DNA from: an uncultured Roseobacter sp.
GTDB lineage: Bacteria > Pseudomonadota > Alphaproteobacteria > Rhodobacterales > Rhodobacteraceae
DNA: 64,000 nt
Assembly: GCF_947492555.1 (NCBI RefSeq)
Contig: NZ_CANLNE010000001.1
Span: 1,178,001-1,242,000 of the forward strand
Direction: 5' to 3'
Shown here: positions 19,035 to 28,450 of the stretch, in pieces
Layout of the letters: each line of letters opens with the position of its first letter
How positions within the stretch are numbered: position 1 is the first letter of the stretch
Made by a program: the position numbers and the translations under genes
The notes under the pieces: generated by a model
What the model was told of the DNA's origin: nothing
What the model saw: the letters and a program-made list of their open reading frames with translations, nothing else
Databases searched by the model: none

Positions 19035-19508
19035 TCAGGACGTCTCCAGGCGGTACTTGCGAAATGGCTCACCGTCATATTCGATCTCGCCAACGAAAAC
19101 GGCCCCCAGTCGATGAAGCCCGCCGAGGTGTTCGCGAGACGGAGGCAACAGAAAGGTCACGAAAGGGATGCGCTCATCCGCAGTGGCGAAGGTCATCGCC
19201 CTTCTTGAGATGGGCAGCCCCAGCCCAAAGGCGTCCGGTTTCAAGACCAGACCGTAGTCCCATTCATCACCCTCTTTCTGAAAGCCGCCCCACCCAACGT
19301 ACCGGTTGCCGGACAGGAAGGCCCAATGCCCAAGTCCATCCCGCGCCCAATACGCTTCCTTGTTGGCAATGAACTCACGCGCAGCCTTGGCATCCCACGT
19401 AGAGGTCAGCAACGGCATGTGTTCCGCAACCCGCCGGTCAGACATATGCGCCGCAATTTCTTGCGGGTCGACCTCGGATAATCGCGCAAATTTAATCTCG
19501 TGTTTCAA
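19035..19508 (-). CDS. GNAT family N-acetyltransferase (RimJ/RimL-like)
   Basis: The 157-residue protein has the GNAT order of RimL-like acetyltransferases: FARLSEVDPQEIAAHMSDRR near the N-terminus, GLGHWAFLSGNRYVGWGGFQ as the central strands, and a weakly conserved acetyl-CoA-binding segment followed by HRLGAVFVGEIEYDG. It converges with the MFS gene. The acceptor substrate is unknown; protein N-termini or small amines are the family norm. Confidence 0.7.
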   Translation of the reverse strand: MKHEIKFARLSEVDPQEIAAHMSDRRVAEHMPLLTSTWDAKAAREFIANKEAYWARDGLGHWAFLSGNRYVGWGGFQKEGDEWDYGLVLKPDAFGLGLPISRRAMTFATADERIPFVTFLLPPSREHLGGLHRLGAVFVGEIEYDGEPFRKYRLETS

Positions 19509-19664
19509 ACCAACCTCCAGCCACGCTCAAGCTTCAAGGCGAGATTTGGCCACTTTGCAAGCACGCACTGCCAAGAAACCGGAACGATTTAGCCGCGTGG
19601 CGTCCGGCGCTACGCGGATGCGCAAAGCCGGGATGACGCCCGACTTGGGTCTCGGATGTCGAAA

Positions 19665-20555
19665 CTATCCCTGCGCCTCACGCTCCATGCGCGACGCCCA
19701 GGCGTCCGCCAGATCAATCAGAACGGTCTTGAATTGTTGTCTGGCGATCAGGGTAAACAGCCATCTGGTCAGGATGTTGCCCTTTGGCTTTGCAATGATC
19801 TCGATGCTGAATTCCGATCCGTCCCGGACCGGTTTGACCAGCCATTTGCCGGATAACTCCGATATGGGATAGGGATAGTCTTCGACCTCGGTGTGGATGC
19901 GAAATCCAAAGGCACGTCCCGGCACGAAAAGATCGCATGTCTCCTCCCAACTCTCGCCTTTTGGACCGTGACAGCGTCGCTTCATGCCCATCCCCTGGCC
20001 AGATAACACCTCGACCTTGGTGATATTGTCGGCGACGTCAGCATAGCCAGGATGATCGGTCATAACGTCCCAGACGGTTTCGGTTGGCGCCTTCACCTCC
20101 CGTCTGACCGTCGCGATGAGGGTTCCGTTCTTTGACCTGACATCCGCGACAGGGATTGGTTTCACGATTTTTGCCGCTCCCGCAAATTGCGCAGTTGCAA
20201 AAAATGCGACGGCCATGGCGACAACGGTGATCAGGGAAATGCCGGCCGTCGTCAGCAACGGGCCGAAGAAGGCGATGATGACGACGCTGGCAATCACCCA
20301 CAGCACGTCCAGTAGGACGATCTCGTTCACCGATCGCCTGCTGACAAATCGGTTCTTCGCCAACAAAAAGAGGAGCGCTGCGAAACCGAGCAGCCCGACA
20401 CCCAAAACACGAAGGCCAATTGGTGCCCAGTCTGGCGGCTGCGTAAAAATCAATGGCGACAAAGCGCCAGCAGCGGCCAGCAAGGCAAGACCGCAAAGCG
20501 CCGAATACTGGCTGTTGAGTTTCAGGAACAGGCGCGCGGTTGCCGAATGGGTCAT
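19665..20555 (-). CDS. Membrane protein with C-terminal SRPBCC (polyketide cyclase-like) domain
   Basis: The 296-residue product combines an N-terminal membrane part of about four helices (residues 15-145) with a soluble SRPBCC domain (about 155-290) that begins ATVRREVKAPTETVWDVMTD. Such domains bind hydrophobic ligands in a helix-grip cavity. The ATG at 20555 has GAAGGA eight bases upstream. It is divergent from an XRE regulator, separated by 111 bases with two palindromes, so the regulator probably controls it. The fusion of a membrane part to SRPBCC is less common than free SRPBCC proteins. No function is assigned. Confidence 0.75.
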   Translation of the reverse strand: MTHSATARLFLKLNSQYSALCGLALLAAAGALSPLIFTQPPDWAPIGLRVLGVGLLGFAALLFLLAKNRFVSRRSVNEIVLLDVLWVIASVVIIAFFGPLLTTAGISLITVVAMAVAFFATAQFAGAAKIVKPIPVADVRSKNGTLIATVRREVKAPTETVWDVMTDHPGYADVADNITKVEVLSGQGMGMKRRCHGPKGESWEETCDLFVPGRAFGFRIHTEVEDYPYPISELSGKWLVKPVRDGSEFSIEIIAKPKGNILTRWLFTLIARQQFKTVLIDLADAWASRMEREAQG

Positions 20556-20594
20556 GACGTATCCTTCAAAAACTGAAATTCGCTGACATGGCTC

Positions 20595-20633
20595 CCATCG
20601 ATGGCGCGCGGTCTCAATTACCTCGAATGTAAT
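20595..20633. promoter_or_regulatory. Palindromes in the divergent SRPBCC/XRE intergenic region
   Basis: CCATCGATGG (20595-20604) is a perfect 10-base palindrome, and ATTAC-N7-GTAAT (20617-20633) is a second symmetric site. Both lie between divergent starts at 20555 and 20667. Autorepression by the XRE protein from one of them is plausible but inferred. Confidence 0.4.
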
Positions 20634-20666
20634 GGATCGACGGATTTTTGGATGCGATAACGGGGC

Positions 20667-21473
20667 ATGGACATCACGATAAACAGACCTCAGGGCGCTT
20701 TCGGATCCTTGCTCAGGTCGTGGCGCAACAGGCGACGCCTCAGCCAGCTTGACCTCGCCCTGGATGCGGGTCTGTCGCAGCGGCACATCAGCTTTCTGGA
20801 GACCGGCAGATCGCAGCCCAGCCGCTATGCCGTGCGCCAGATCTGTGAAGCCCTGCAAATGCCCGCAGCTGAACATGATGTGATGCTGGTGTCCGCAGGG
20901 TTTGCGCCCCAGGCCGCAGATGCCACCTGGAATGCGGATGTCCGGGCTGCGGTGCACGCTTCCATTGATCACGTCCTGGCAGGGCACGACCCATTTCCCG
21001 CCGTTGCAATTGATCGCATCTGGAACCTGCAAAAGGCGAACAAGAGTGCTGAGATCTTCTTTGCGCGCGCGGGAGGAACCGGACAAGCCAATCTGCTGCT
21101 GGAGATCATGTCTCCGGGCCTGCTGCGCGATACCATCACCAACTGGGCAGAGGTAACGCAGGCCCTGTTTCGGTTGGTCGATCTGGAGGTTACCCGCCGC
21201 CCCCATGATATGGATGGCAGGCGGCTTCTGGATCAGCTGAAATCACTGCCCGGCGTAGCGGATGCCATTGCGGACCAGCCGCGAGAACACCCCGCGCCTG
21301 TTGTTACTGTGGAGTTTCTGATCGACGGCGCAGAACTGCGCCTGTTTTCGCTTATTGCAACCATCGGGATGAGCATGGACGCAACACTGGACGATCTGCG
21401 CATCGAAACCCTGCTTCCCGCGGACGAAAAGACCCGGCGCTGGTTTGACGGTTTGCGGCGGTCGGCTTCCTAA
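20667..21473 (+). CDS. XRE family transcriptional regulator with MmyB-like ligand-binding domain
   Basis: The 268-residue regulator has an N-terminal Cro/C1 helix-turn-helix (about 10-70: LLRSWRNRRRLSQLDLALDA, GLSQRHISFLETGRSQPS) and a C-terminal domain of the MmyB type (about 95-265), including FPAVAIDRIWNLQKAN and a final LPADEKTRRWFDGLRRSAS. MmyB-like domains have been linked to fatty-acid-like ligands, and these regulators usually neighbour a single enzyme gene that they control, here the SRPBCC membrane protein. Confidence 0.85.
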   Translation: MDITINRPQGAFGSLLRSWRNRRRLSQLDLALDAGLSQRHISFLETGRSQPSRYAVRQICEALQMPAAEHDVMLVSAGFAPQAADATWNADVRAAVHASIDHVLAGHDPFPAVAIDRIWNLQKANKSAEIFFARAGGTGQANLLLEIMSPGLLRDTITNWAEVTQALFRLVDLEVTRRPHDMDGRRLLDQLKSLPGVADAIADQPREHPAPVVTVEFLIDGAELRLFSLIATIGMSMDATLDDLRIETLLPADEKTRRWFDGLRRSAS

Positions 21474-21881
21474 CAGCCCGGCTTTTGCGACAGACATCAT
21501 ATGCCTGCGCGAGCCCGTCAGAACCGGACGGAAAGGCGGTCAGGATATGCTGTCAGTGTGGATCAGGCGCAACCATCTCACGCCGGATCACCGAGCCAAG
21601 CGCGCCCTTGCCAATGGTACACGCAGACTAATGCGGCACAGCGCTGCCAGCGGACGGCGGACACCAGAAACAACAGGGCGTGCGCCGCCTTTGCGCTGAC
21701 GCAACTCGACGTCCAATTCTGTAGAGCCTGCACGTTCCTTTTGATATGCCGTGAGCTTAGTATATGACCCGTGCAGGCGTTGGGGCGGGCATCATGAGGG
21801 ATCTCCTTGCAAGACTGCCTCATAGCTAATCTGCGGCCCTACGGCCCATCAGCCTCCGAAACCGGAGGTGGACTTGCACAC
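21474..21881. other. Gene-free stretch, about 400 bases
   Basis: No protein family, tRNA or clear terminator is recognised between the XRE gene and the LysR remnant. Short open frames here have no recognisable content. Given the broken gene that follows, the stretch may be decayed coding DNA. Confidence 0.5.
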
Positions 21882-22205
21882 ATGAAAACCGGACCTGACT
21901 GGAAAGATCTCGCCTATTTCTCTGCCATTGCCCGCGCTGCCGAGACCCTGGGCGTCAGCGCAGCAACCCTCGGCCGCCGGGTGAAGGCCTTTGAGGCCGG
22001 TCTCGGGCGGCGGCTCTTCCTGCATAGATCCGACGGTTACACGCTGACCTCAGGTGGTCGGGCGCTGGTGCAACATACCCGCAGCATGGAAAAGGCCCGC
22101 GCCCAGATCGATAACTGGCCGGGACAGGTTGGACGGTCCGGTTTGTGTGTGTGCATACGCGCAGCACCCGACGCCATCGCAGGCAAACTAAAACAACGTC
22201 CCTGA
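21882..22205 (+). pseudogene. LysR-type regulator remnant (DNA-binding domain only)
   Basis: About 107 codons remain, starting MKTGPDWKDLAYFSAIARAA. The LysR winged helix-turn-helix is recognisable (TLGVSAATLGRRVKAFEAGL, GRRLFLHRSDGYTLT), but about seven residues normally found between the first helix and the recognition unit (of the type GSLTAAA) are missing. The whole effector-binding domain, some 200 residues, is absent. After residue 85 the reading frame loses similarity and ends at TGA. The sequence therefore looks like a decayed gene. It points into the mscS-type gene, with 66 bases between. Confidence 0.75.
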
Positions 22206-22271
22206 TGACGCTCTTCATTGCCAAGAAAGGGGCCGCAACGCAGATTGGTGATCTATACCGGCGCCACGGTG

Positions 22272-24626
22272 CTACCTGTCGTCCCCGCCGTCGTCGCCAT
22301 CAAGCAGCTCTTCTTCGATCTGCGCCTGCGCTGCTGCGGTGACGGCCTTCTTGTCTTCCTCAGAGAGCTCTTCGACCTTGCCGTCGGCCAGACGCACTGT
22401 CACTTCCTTATGTGCGAACTTGACCCCCTCACGCTCGAAGAGCGCGCGGATTTCTTCGTAGACCTTCTTGCGCACCAACCACTGGTCGCCCGGCTTGGTC
22501 ATGAATTTCACGCGGATGATCATCGCGGAATCCTGCATCTCGATCACGCCCTGCGATTTCAGCGGCTGGATGAAATTCTCACCGATCACCGGATCGTCCA
22601 GCAATTCAACACCCAGTTTCTTGATCAGCTTGCGCACCTTCTCCACATCTGTGTCATAGGTCACACGCAGCGGCAGTTTCATGATCACCCAGTCGCGCGA
22701 ATAGTTGGTCATCACCTGTATTTCACCAAAGGGAATGGTGTGCAGCGCGCCCAGGTGATGGCGCAGCTGGAAGGACCGCACAGAGATCTTTTCCACCGTG
22801 CCCTTCACCCCGCCGATGTCGAGGTATTCGCCCTTGCGGAAGGCATCGTCGAACAGGAAGAACCCGCCCGAGAAGATATCCCGCACCAGCGCCTGAGAGC
22901 CAAAACCAACGGCGACGCCCACCACACCGGCCCCCGCAAAGAGCGGGCCGACATTGACGCCCATTTCCAGCAGGATGATCAGCCCAATGGTCACCAGAAC
23001 AACAATCAGGATGAAATTGCGAAAGAGGGGCAGCAATGTCGCCAACCGGCTGGCACCTGTGCCACCGCCATCGCCGCCCAGGTCCTCCTCGCTCACATCA
23101 CCCTGCTCCTCAAGGATCTTGTTGTCGATCCAGATGCGGAACGCGTGATAGACAATGTACCCGATGAAGATGATCACCATGATGTCGAGCAGCTGCGTCG
23201 CGGCGCTCTCGACCATCTCGGCGGAATTGTTGTCCCAGATGTAGAAGAACGCGTAGACACCCGCGACAAAGGCCAGAATACCCGCGACCCGTCGCGCCAA
23301 CGCCTCGAAGGAGCTCAGTGCGTGGCGCGGGCGCAGTTGGCGCGCTTCCTCCGCCAGTTCCGCGGTCTCCTCAGGCGTCAGATTGTCTTCTGCCTGCGCC
23401 TCGTTCAACTCCCGCAGGGCGCGGGCGCGCTGAAAACTGCGCTCAATCATGTAGTTGATGACGCCGTAGACCACGATGATCGACATCAGGATCATATACG
23501 CCCCGCCGATCAGCGGGATCGACGAGGGGTTGCCCAGCACCAGATCATAGGTCAGTTCGAACCACGCGAAGATCACGTAGAAGACCACCACAGGTGCCCA
23601 GATCGTGGTGAGCAGTTTGATGGTCCAGCTCAACTCGCCCACCGGTGTGCCGTTGCGCATGGCCTTGGAAATGGCCTGGCGGTTGACCAGGACCATGAGG
23701 ATGTTGAGCAGCACGACCACCGCCGACATCACCGAGGACAGGAAGGCGTAAACGTCGTAGTTCAGCCCCAGCTCACCGATCCAGACGCCGAAGAGGATCG
23801 CGGTGACATCCACCGTCGCCAGCACCCACAGCCAGAAATAGAGGCGCTTGGCATCCCGGGTGGACATCACCGGAATGCGGTATTGCTCCAGGTAGGGCGA
23901 CAGGACCATACGCCAGAGGTTCGCCACCAGACGACAGACAAAGTACCCGGTGTTGATCACGCTGACGGTGAACTGCATCGCCTTGTCTTCGAGCGGGCCA
24001 AAGATGAGCGCGCCAAGGATATAGGCGACCAGCATGGAGATAAGAATGCCTATCACGCCCATGAAAAAGCGGAAAACGAGGAAGGGCATCTTTTCCGAAT
24101 ACCCCACCGGCTTTTCACGAATGCGGGAGACCACGAAGTTCTTCACGATCCGCTTGCCATAGACCTGGCTTTCAAACACCATCCCGATGGCGAACAGCAA
24201 AAGAGAGACCAGCAACGCCTTGGTAAAGGCCCAGATCGTGCCATCCGGGCTGGTGGCGCGCAGGATATAGAGCACTTCGTTAAAGGCATTCGGCAGGTCG
24301 AGCACCCGCTCTACCAGTGCTGCGCGGAAATCAACAAGCGCATCCTGCGCTTTCATCAGGTTGGAGCCCTCGGAGCTTTCGGCATCCGGCACCGCCTCAG
24401 GTGTGGGTGTTGTCAGGACCTGCCCATCGCTGTCTATGACCACCACGCCGACCCCATTCTCGGCTGCCTGCTTCATGATTTCCGATATCTGGTCGCCGCT
24501 TTCGGCAGCCGCGTCAGAACCGCCGCTGAACAAGGATCCGACACCCTGCGCATGCAGCGGAGCGATAAAGAGCACTGTTGCCAGCAAAAAACAGCAAACC
24601 AAGGACAGGAAATCTGAAACGCGCAT
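22272..24626 (-). CDS. Large MscS-family mechanosensitive ion channel
   Basis: The 784-residue protein is a long MscS-type channel that would release solutes under membrane tension. It begins with a signal-like hydrophobic segment ending LFIAPLHAQG, has a periplasmic part, roughly ten helices, and the conserved MscS core near residues 580-650 (GVVGVAVGFGSQALVRDIFS, GGFFLFDDAFRKGEYLDIGG). The cytoplasmic vestibule follows, with an acidic tail LLDGDDGGDDR. The ATG at 24626 was preferred to a GTG at 24695 because it directly precedes the signal-like segment, although no strong ribosome binding site is seen. It is divergent from the glycan operon. Confidence 0.88.
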   Translation of the reverse strand: MRVSDFLSLVCCFLLATVLFIAPLHAQGVGSLFSGGSDAAAESGDQISEIMKQAAENGVGVVVIDSDGQVLTTPTPEAVPDAESSEGSNLMKAQDALVDFRAALVERVLDLPNAFNEVLYILRATSPDGTIWAFTKALLVSLLLFAIGMVFESQVYGKRIVKNFVVSRIREKPVGYSEKMPFLVFRFFMGVIGILISMLVAYILGALIFGPLEDKAMQFTVSVINTGYFVCRLVANLWRMVLSPYLEQYRIPVMSTRDAKRLYFWLWVLATVDVTAILFGVWIGELGLNYDVYAFLSSVMSAVVVLLNILMVLVNRQAISKAMRNGTPVGELSWTIKLLTTIWAPVVVFYVIFAWFELTYDLVLGNPSSIPLIGGAYMILMSIIVVYGVINYMIERSFQRARALRELNEAQAEDNLTPEETAELAEEARQLRPRHALSSFEALARRVAGILAFVAGVYAFFYIWDNNSAEMVESAATQLLDIMVIIFIGYIVYHAFRIWIDNKILEEQGDVSEEDLGGDGGGTGASRLATLLPLFRNFILIVVLVTIGLIILLEMGVNVGPLFAGAGVVGVAVGFGSQALVRDIFSGGFFLFDDAFRKGEYLDIGGVKGTVEKISVRSFQLRHHLGALHTIPFGEIQVMTNYSRDWVIMKLPLRVTYDTDVEKVRKLIKKLGVELLDDPVIGENFIQPLKSQGVIEMQDSAMIIRVKFMTKPGDQWLVRKKVYEEIRALFEREGVKFAHKEVTVRLADGKVEELSEEDKKAVTAAAQAQIEEELLDGDDGGDDR

Positions 24627-24903
24627 AAAAACGGCCCGAAACGTTAACAATTGGGAATGAACGGTAGGGGAGGCGAAGGACCATTGCAATTGCACATCAT
24701 CGCAAACTCTGGCGATCAGTCGTGTTTTGCACCTGAATAACTTTTATGCCAAAGAGGGAAAGACCGTGGGCAACGCCCCAGCAAAGACGCAAGGACTGGC
24801 CGATGCGGCTGACACTCCCTCTGTTCACCGCGGCCGGTGACACGCAGGCACCCACCCTTCTAAACGGCGCGCTGATGTGGCGTGTTCCGCAAGGGTGCGC
24901 CAC

Positions 24904-26136
24904 ATGAATGTCCTGAACGCCATGGGTACGGGTGACGACTCCGCGCCCAAGCCTGAAGGTGCGGAGCAGGAGCCCCCCCAACGGGTGATGCTCTACAGTC
25001 ACGACACCTTTGGCCTCGGCCATCTGCGGCGATCGCGCGCGTTGGCCTCTGCCCTTACCGCCTATAACCCCAATGCCTCCGCCATCATCCTCACGGGATC
25101 ACCCGTTGCCGGACGCTTTACCTTTCCCGAGAAGGTCGACCACGTGCGCCTGCCCGGCGTCACAAAACTGCCTGATGGCACATATATCAGCCAGACGCTC
25201 GGGCTGGACATCGACCAGACCACCAGCCTGCGGTCCGGGCTGATCCAGACGGCGGTGGAGCAATACGAGCCCGACCTGCTGATCGTCGATAAGGAACCCA
25301 CAGGGTTTCGCGGCGAGCTGCTGCCCACCCTTGAATGGCTGTCTGATCGCGGAACAACGCGCTGCGTGCTTGGGCTGCGTGACGTATTGGATGAACCCAC
25401 GGTTCTGGCCGCGGAATGGGAGCGCAAAGGAGCGACGATCGCAACGGAGCGGTTCTATGACCAGATCTGGGTCTACGGCCCCCGCTCCATCTACGACCCG
25501 ACGCAAGGCTTGCCCCTATCGCAGGAAACCCGCGCGCGGATTCATTGGACCGGGTACCTGCGCCGCGAGGTCACGGATGTCGCTGAAACGCCGGATACGC
25601 CCTACGTGCTGATCACCCCAGGTGGTGGCGGTGACGGACAGGCGATGGTTGATCTGGTTCTGGAAGCCTACGAGCTTGATCCAACTCTGCGACCCAATGC
25701 CGTGCTTGTGTACGGGCCATTTCTGTCCGGTGAAACCCGCGAAGGCTTCGAAGCGCGGGTCGCCAAACTTGACGGTCGCGTGACCGCCGTCGGCTTTGAA
25801 TCGCGTATCGAGTCGCTTTTCGCCGGGGCCGAGGGTGTCGTCTGCATGGGCGGGTACAACACCTTCTGCGAGGTGTTGTCCTTTGACAAACGCGCAGTCA
25901 TCGTGCCGCGTACCATTCCCCGTCTGGAACAGTGGATCCGCGCATCGCGCGCCGAGGAGCTGGGTCTTGTGCGCATGTTGGACGAGGACCGGGACGGCAT
26001 GACCCCGCAAACGATGGTCGATTTCATCCGCGCGTTGCCAACGCAGAAGAAACCGTCACAAGCCGGGGCCAATGGATTGTTGGACGGGCTGGATGTGGTC
26101 GTGGCCCGCGCAGCCGCTCTGATGGCCGAGAAATGA
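24904..26136 (+). CDS. GT-B glycosyltransferase, MurG-like (first gene of the glycan operon)
   Basis: The 410-residue protein resembles the predicted glycosyltransferase group COG4671. It has the N-terminal SHDTFGLGHLRRSRALASAL, a glycine-rich ITPGGGGDGQAM turn at mid-length, and a C-terminal nucleotide-sugar site CMGGYNTFCEVLSFDKRAV like the GGxxT...E region of MurG. Translation probably starts at the ATG at 24904, with AAGGG upstream. Its stop overlaps the next start (ATGA). Neither donor nor acceptor can be deduced. It leads seven genes joined by overlaps of 4-11 bases. Confidence 0.85.
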   Translation: MNVLNAMGTGDDSAPKPEGAEQEPPQRVMLYSHDTFGLGHLRRSRALASALTAYNPNASAIILTGSPVAGRFTFPEKVDHVRLPGVTKLPDGTYISQTLGLDIDQTTSLRSGLIQTAVEQYEPDLLIVDKEPTGFRGELLPTLEWLSDRGTTRCVLGLRDVLDEPTVLAAEWERKGATIATERFYDQIWVYGPRSIYDPTQGLPLSQETRARIHWTGYLRREVTDVAETPDTPYVLITPGGGGDGQAMVDLVLEAYELDPTLRPNAVLVYGPFLSGETREGFEARVAKLDGRVTAVGFESRIESLFAGAEGVVCMGGYNTFCEVLSFDKRAVIVPRTIPRLEQWIRASRAEELGLVRMLDEDRDGMTPQTMVDFIRALPTQKKPSQAGANGLLDGLDVVVARAAALMAEK

Positions 26137-27380
26137 CACCAAGGCGGGGCCGGTTGGCGGTAGTGTTAAAAGGGTGGCCACGGCTGTCTGAAACCTTCAT
26201 TGCACAGGAGCTTGTGGCGCTCGAAGAAGCCGGGATCGACTTCGAGATCTGGTCGCTGCGACACCCTACAGACCCCAAGACACATCCACTGCATGACCGG
26301 TTGCGCGCCCGGGTGCACTACCTGCCGGAATACCTCAAGGACGAACCGCTGCGGGTTTTGCGCGGTGTTCTGAGCGCGTTGCACCGTCCGGGGTTTGCGG
26401 CTGCATGGCGGGTCTTCCGCGCAGATTATGCTCGTGACCGGACACCAAACCGCCTGCGCCGCTTTGGACAAGCCTGCGTTCTCGCACGGGAACTGCCGCC
26501 GGGCAGCCTGGGCCTCTACGCGCACTTCCTGCACACCCCCTCTTCGGTTGCACGCTACACGGCCATCCTGCGCGGGCTGCCCTGGTCCTTTTCGGCACAT
26601 GCCAAGGACATCTGGACCTCGCCGGAATGGGAACTCCGCGAAAAGCTGCACCCCGACAGTCATGGGGCCACCTTCGGGGCGACCTGCACCGGGTTTGGCG
26701 CAGCGCATCTGCAATCCCTGGCAGATCGGCCCGACCGGGTAGATCTGGTCTACCACGGGCTTGATCTGGCGCGGTTCCCGGCACCGCCTGAACGGGACAT
26801 GCGGAACCCAATGGCACCCTTGCATCTGATGTCCGTTGGTCGGCTGGTTGAAAAGAAGGGTTTTGACCGCCTGATCGAGGCCTTGGCGCTCCTGCCCCAC
26901 ACCATCGACTGGCATTGGACCCATATCGGCGGCGGCGCGCTGGGAAAAGACCTGAAGGTCATGGCGCAGGCCAAGGGCGTGGCCGAGAGGATCACGTGGC
27001 GCGGCCCTTGCGACCAACCCGAAGTGATCGAGACGATGCGTGCTGCCGATCTCTTTGTCCTGCCAAGCCGGGTTGCCGAGGATGGCGACCGCGACGGCCT
27101 GCCCAATGTGCTGATGGAGGCCGCCAGCCAGAAGCTTGCCATCCTTTCCACGCCGGTTTCGGCCATTCCGGAATTCATCGACACCGGCGTGCATGGCGTG
27201 CTGAGCGATGATGCCCCCGCCAGCCTTTCCCACGCCATCGAAACACTTGCAAACGATCCCGCCGCCGCGGCGCATATGGCGGATGCCGCCTACACCCGTC
27301 TGATCACGGAGTTCCGCATGGCCCCGGGGATCACACAACTGTCCCGCCGCCTGCGCGCGATGATGGGGCCAACGAAATGA
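26133..27380 (+). CDS. Glycosyltransferase family 4 protein
   Basis: The 415-residue GT-B enzyme opens with LAVVLKGWPRLSETFIAQEL, typical of GT4 exopolysaccharide enzymes. It contains FSAHAKDIWTSPEW, MSVGRLVEKKGFDRLIEALA and the donor-site region EDGDRDGLPNVLMEA, which carries the two acidic residues of the EX7E motif. The start was set by the ATGA overlap with the preceding gene. A retaining sugar transfer in the cytoplasm is the family expectation. Confidence 0.88.
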   Translation: MTPRRGRLAVVLKGWPRLSETFIAQELVALEEAGIDFEIWSLRHPTDPKTHPLHDRLRARVHYLPEYLKDEPLRVLRGVLSALHRPGFAAAWRVFRADYARDRTPNRLRRFGQACVLARELPPGSLGLYAHFLHTPSSVARYTAILRGLPWSFSAHAKDIWTSPEWELREKLHPDSHGATFGATCTGFGAAHLQSLADRPDRVDLVYHGLDLARFPAPPERDMRNPMAPLHLMSVGRLVEKKGFDRLIEALALLPHTIDWHWTHIGGGALGKDLKVMAQAKGVAERITWRGPCDQPEVIETMRAADLFVLPSRVAEDGDRDGLPNVLMEAASQKLAILSTPVSAIPEFIDTGVHGVLSDDAPASLSHAIETLANDPAAAAHMADAAYTRLITEFRMAPGITQLSRRLRAMMGPTK

Positions 27381-28450
27381 GCACGGTCGCCTTCTATGCC
27401 CCGATGAAGCCGCCGTTTCATCCGGTGCCCTCTGGGGACAGGACCATGGCGCGCGCGCTTCTCATGGCACTGGATCACGGGGGGCTTTCTTGGGAACTGG
27501 TTTCGACCCTGCAGACCCGCGACAAGGCCGGAGACACGGATGTTCAGGCGCGGCTTTTTGCACAGGCAGAGGTGGAAATCGCCCGCCTGATCACGCAAGG
27601 ACGGTATGCCAACTGGCGCATCTGGGTCACCTACCACAGCTATTACAAGGTTCCCGATTTGCTGGGCCCCACCGTCGCGGCAGCCCTGAACATTCCTTAT
27701 TTCCAGATCGAGGCCACGCGCGCGCGCAAGAGGCTGAAGGGTCCATGGGCAGCCTTCGCGCAGGCGGCAGAGGCTGCGAGCGACGCGGCGCACGCCATTT
27801 TTCACCTGACCCACCGCGATGGGGAATCCTTGCTGGCCTATGCGCCCCAGAAGCAGAAGATCATCCATCTGCGTCCTTTTCTGGCCCGAACCGAATTGCC
27901 GCCACTGGGCCCGCGAAACGGTTCGATGCTAAGTGTCGGGATGCTGCGCCACGGGGACAAGTTCGCGTCCTATCAACTGATTGCAGACGCGCTGCATGTG
28001 CTGAAAACACCAGACTGGAAACTTGTTGTCGCCGGGGACGGGCCAGCGCTCGATGCGGTTGCCTCAATGATGCACCCCTTTGGGGCGCGGGTCGAGTTGC
28101 GTGGGTCATTGGATCAGGCATCGTTGCAGGACGTTTATGCCTCCTCAAGCCTGCTGTTCTGGCCCGGCGTGAACGAAGCCTTCGGCATGACCTTTCTGGA
28201 AGCGCAGGCCGCCGGCTTACCCGTCGTGGCGCAGCGTCGCCCGGGCGTCTGTGATGTGCTTGCACCGGACAGCTACCCCGCCCCCGAAGACGGTCCCGAA
28301 GCGCTCGCCACGAAAATCGACGCGCTGCTGAGCGATGAATGCGCGCGCCTCACTGCTGGCGATCGCGCCAGGGACTACACAGGCGAACATCACTTGCTGC
28401 CAACGGCCAGCCGTACCCTCTGCGACGCGATTGCGGAGGCGGTGGCATGA
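27377..28450 (+). CDS. Glycosyltransferase family 4 protein
   Basis: The 357-residue product has a GT-B layout with a short, divergent N-terminal domain (FYAPMKPPFHPVPSGDRTMA) and a clear GT4 C-terminal domain: VGMLRHGDKFASYQLIADAL, LVVAGDGPALDAV and the EX7E region NEAFGMTFLEAQAAGLPVVA. It overlaps both neighbours by four bases. The N-terminal half differs strongly from the preceding GT4 gene, so the two are not a recent duplication. Confidence 0.85.
   Translation: MSTVAFYAPMKPPFHPVPSGDRTMARALLMALDHGGLSWELVSTLQTRDKAGDTDVQARLFAQAEVEIARLITQGRYANWRIWVTYHSYYKVPDLLGPTVAAALNIPYFQIEATRARKRLKGPWAAFAQAAEAASDAAHAIFHLTHRDGESLLAYAPQKQKIIHLRPFLARTELPPLGPRNGSMLSVGMLRHGDKFASYQLIADALHVLKTPDWKLVVAGDGPALDAVASMMHPFGARVELRGSLDQASLQDVYASSSLLFWPGVNEAFGMTFLEAQAAGLPVVAQRRPGVCDVLAPDSYPAPEDGPEALATKIDALLSDECARLTAGDRARDYTGEHHLLPTASRTLCDAIAEAVA

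Noticed and set aside
22218-24617. 799-codon open frame opposite the MscS-type channel gene
   Set aside because: Its translation is rich in His, Asp, Gln and Arg without domains, typical of an antisense shadow.
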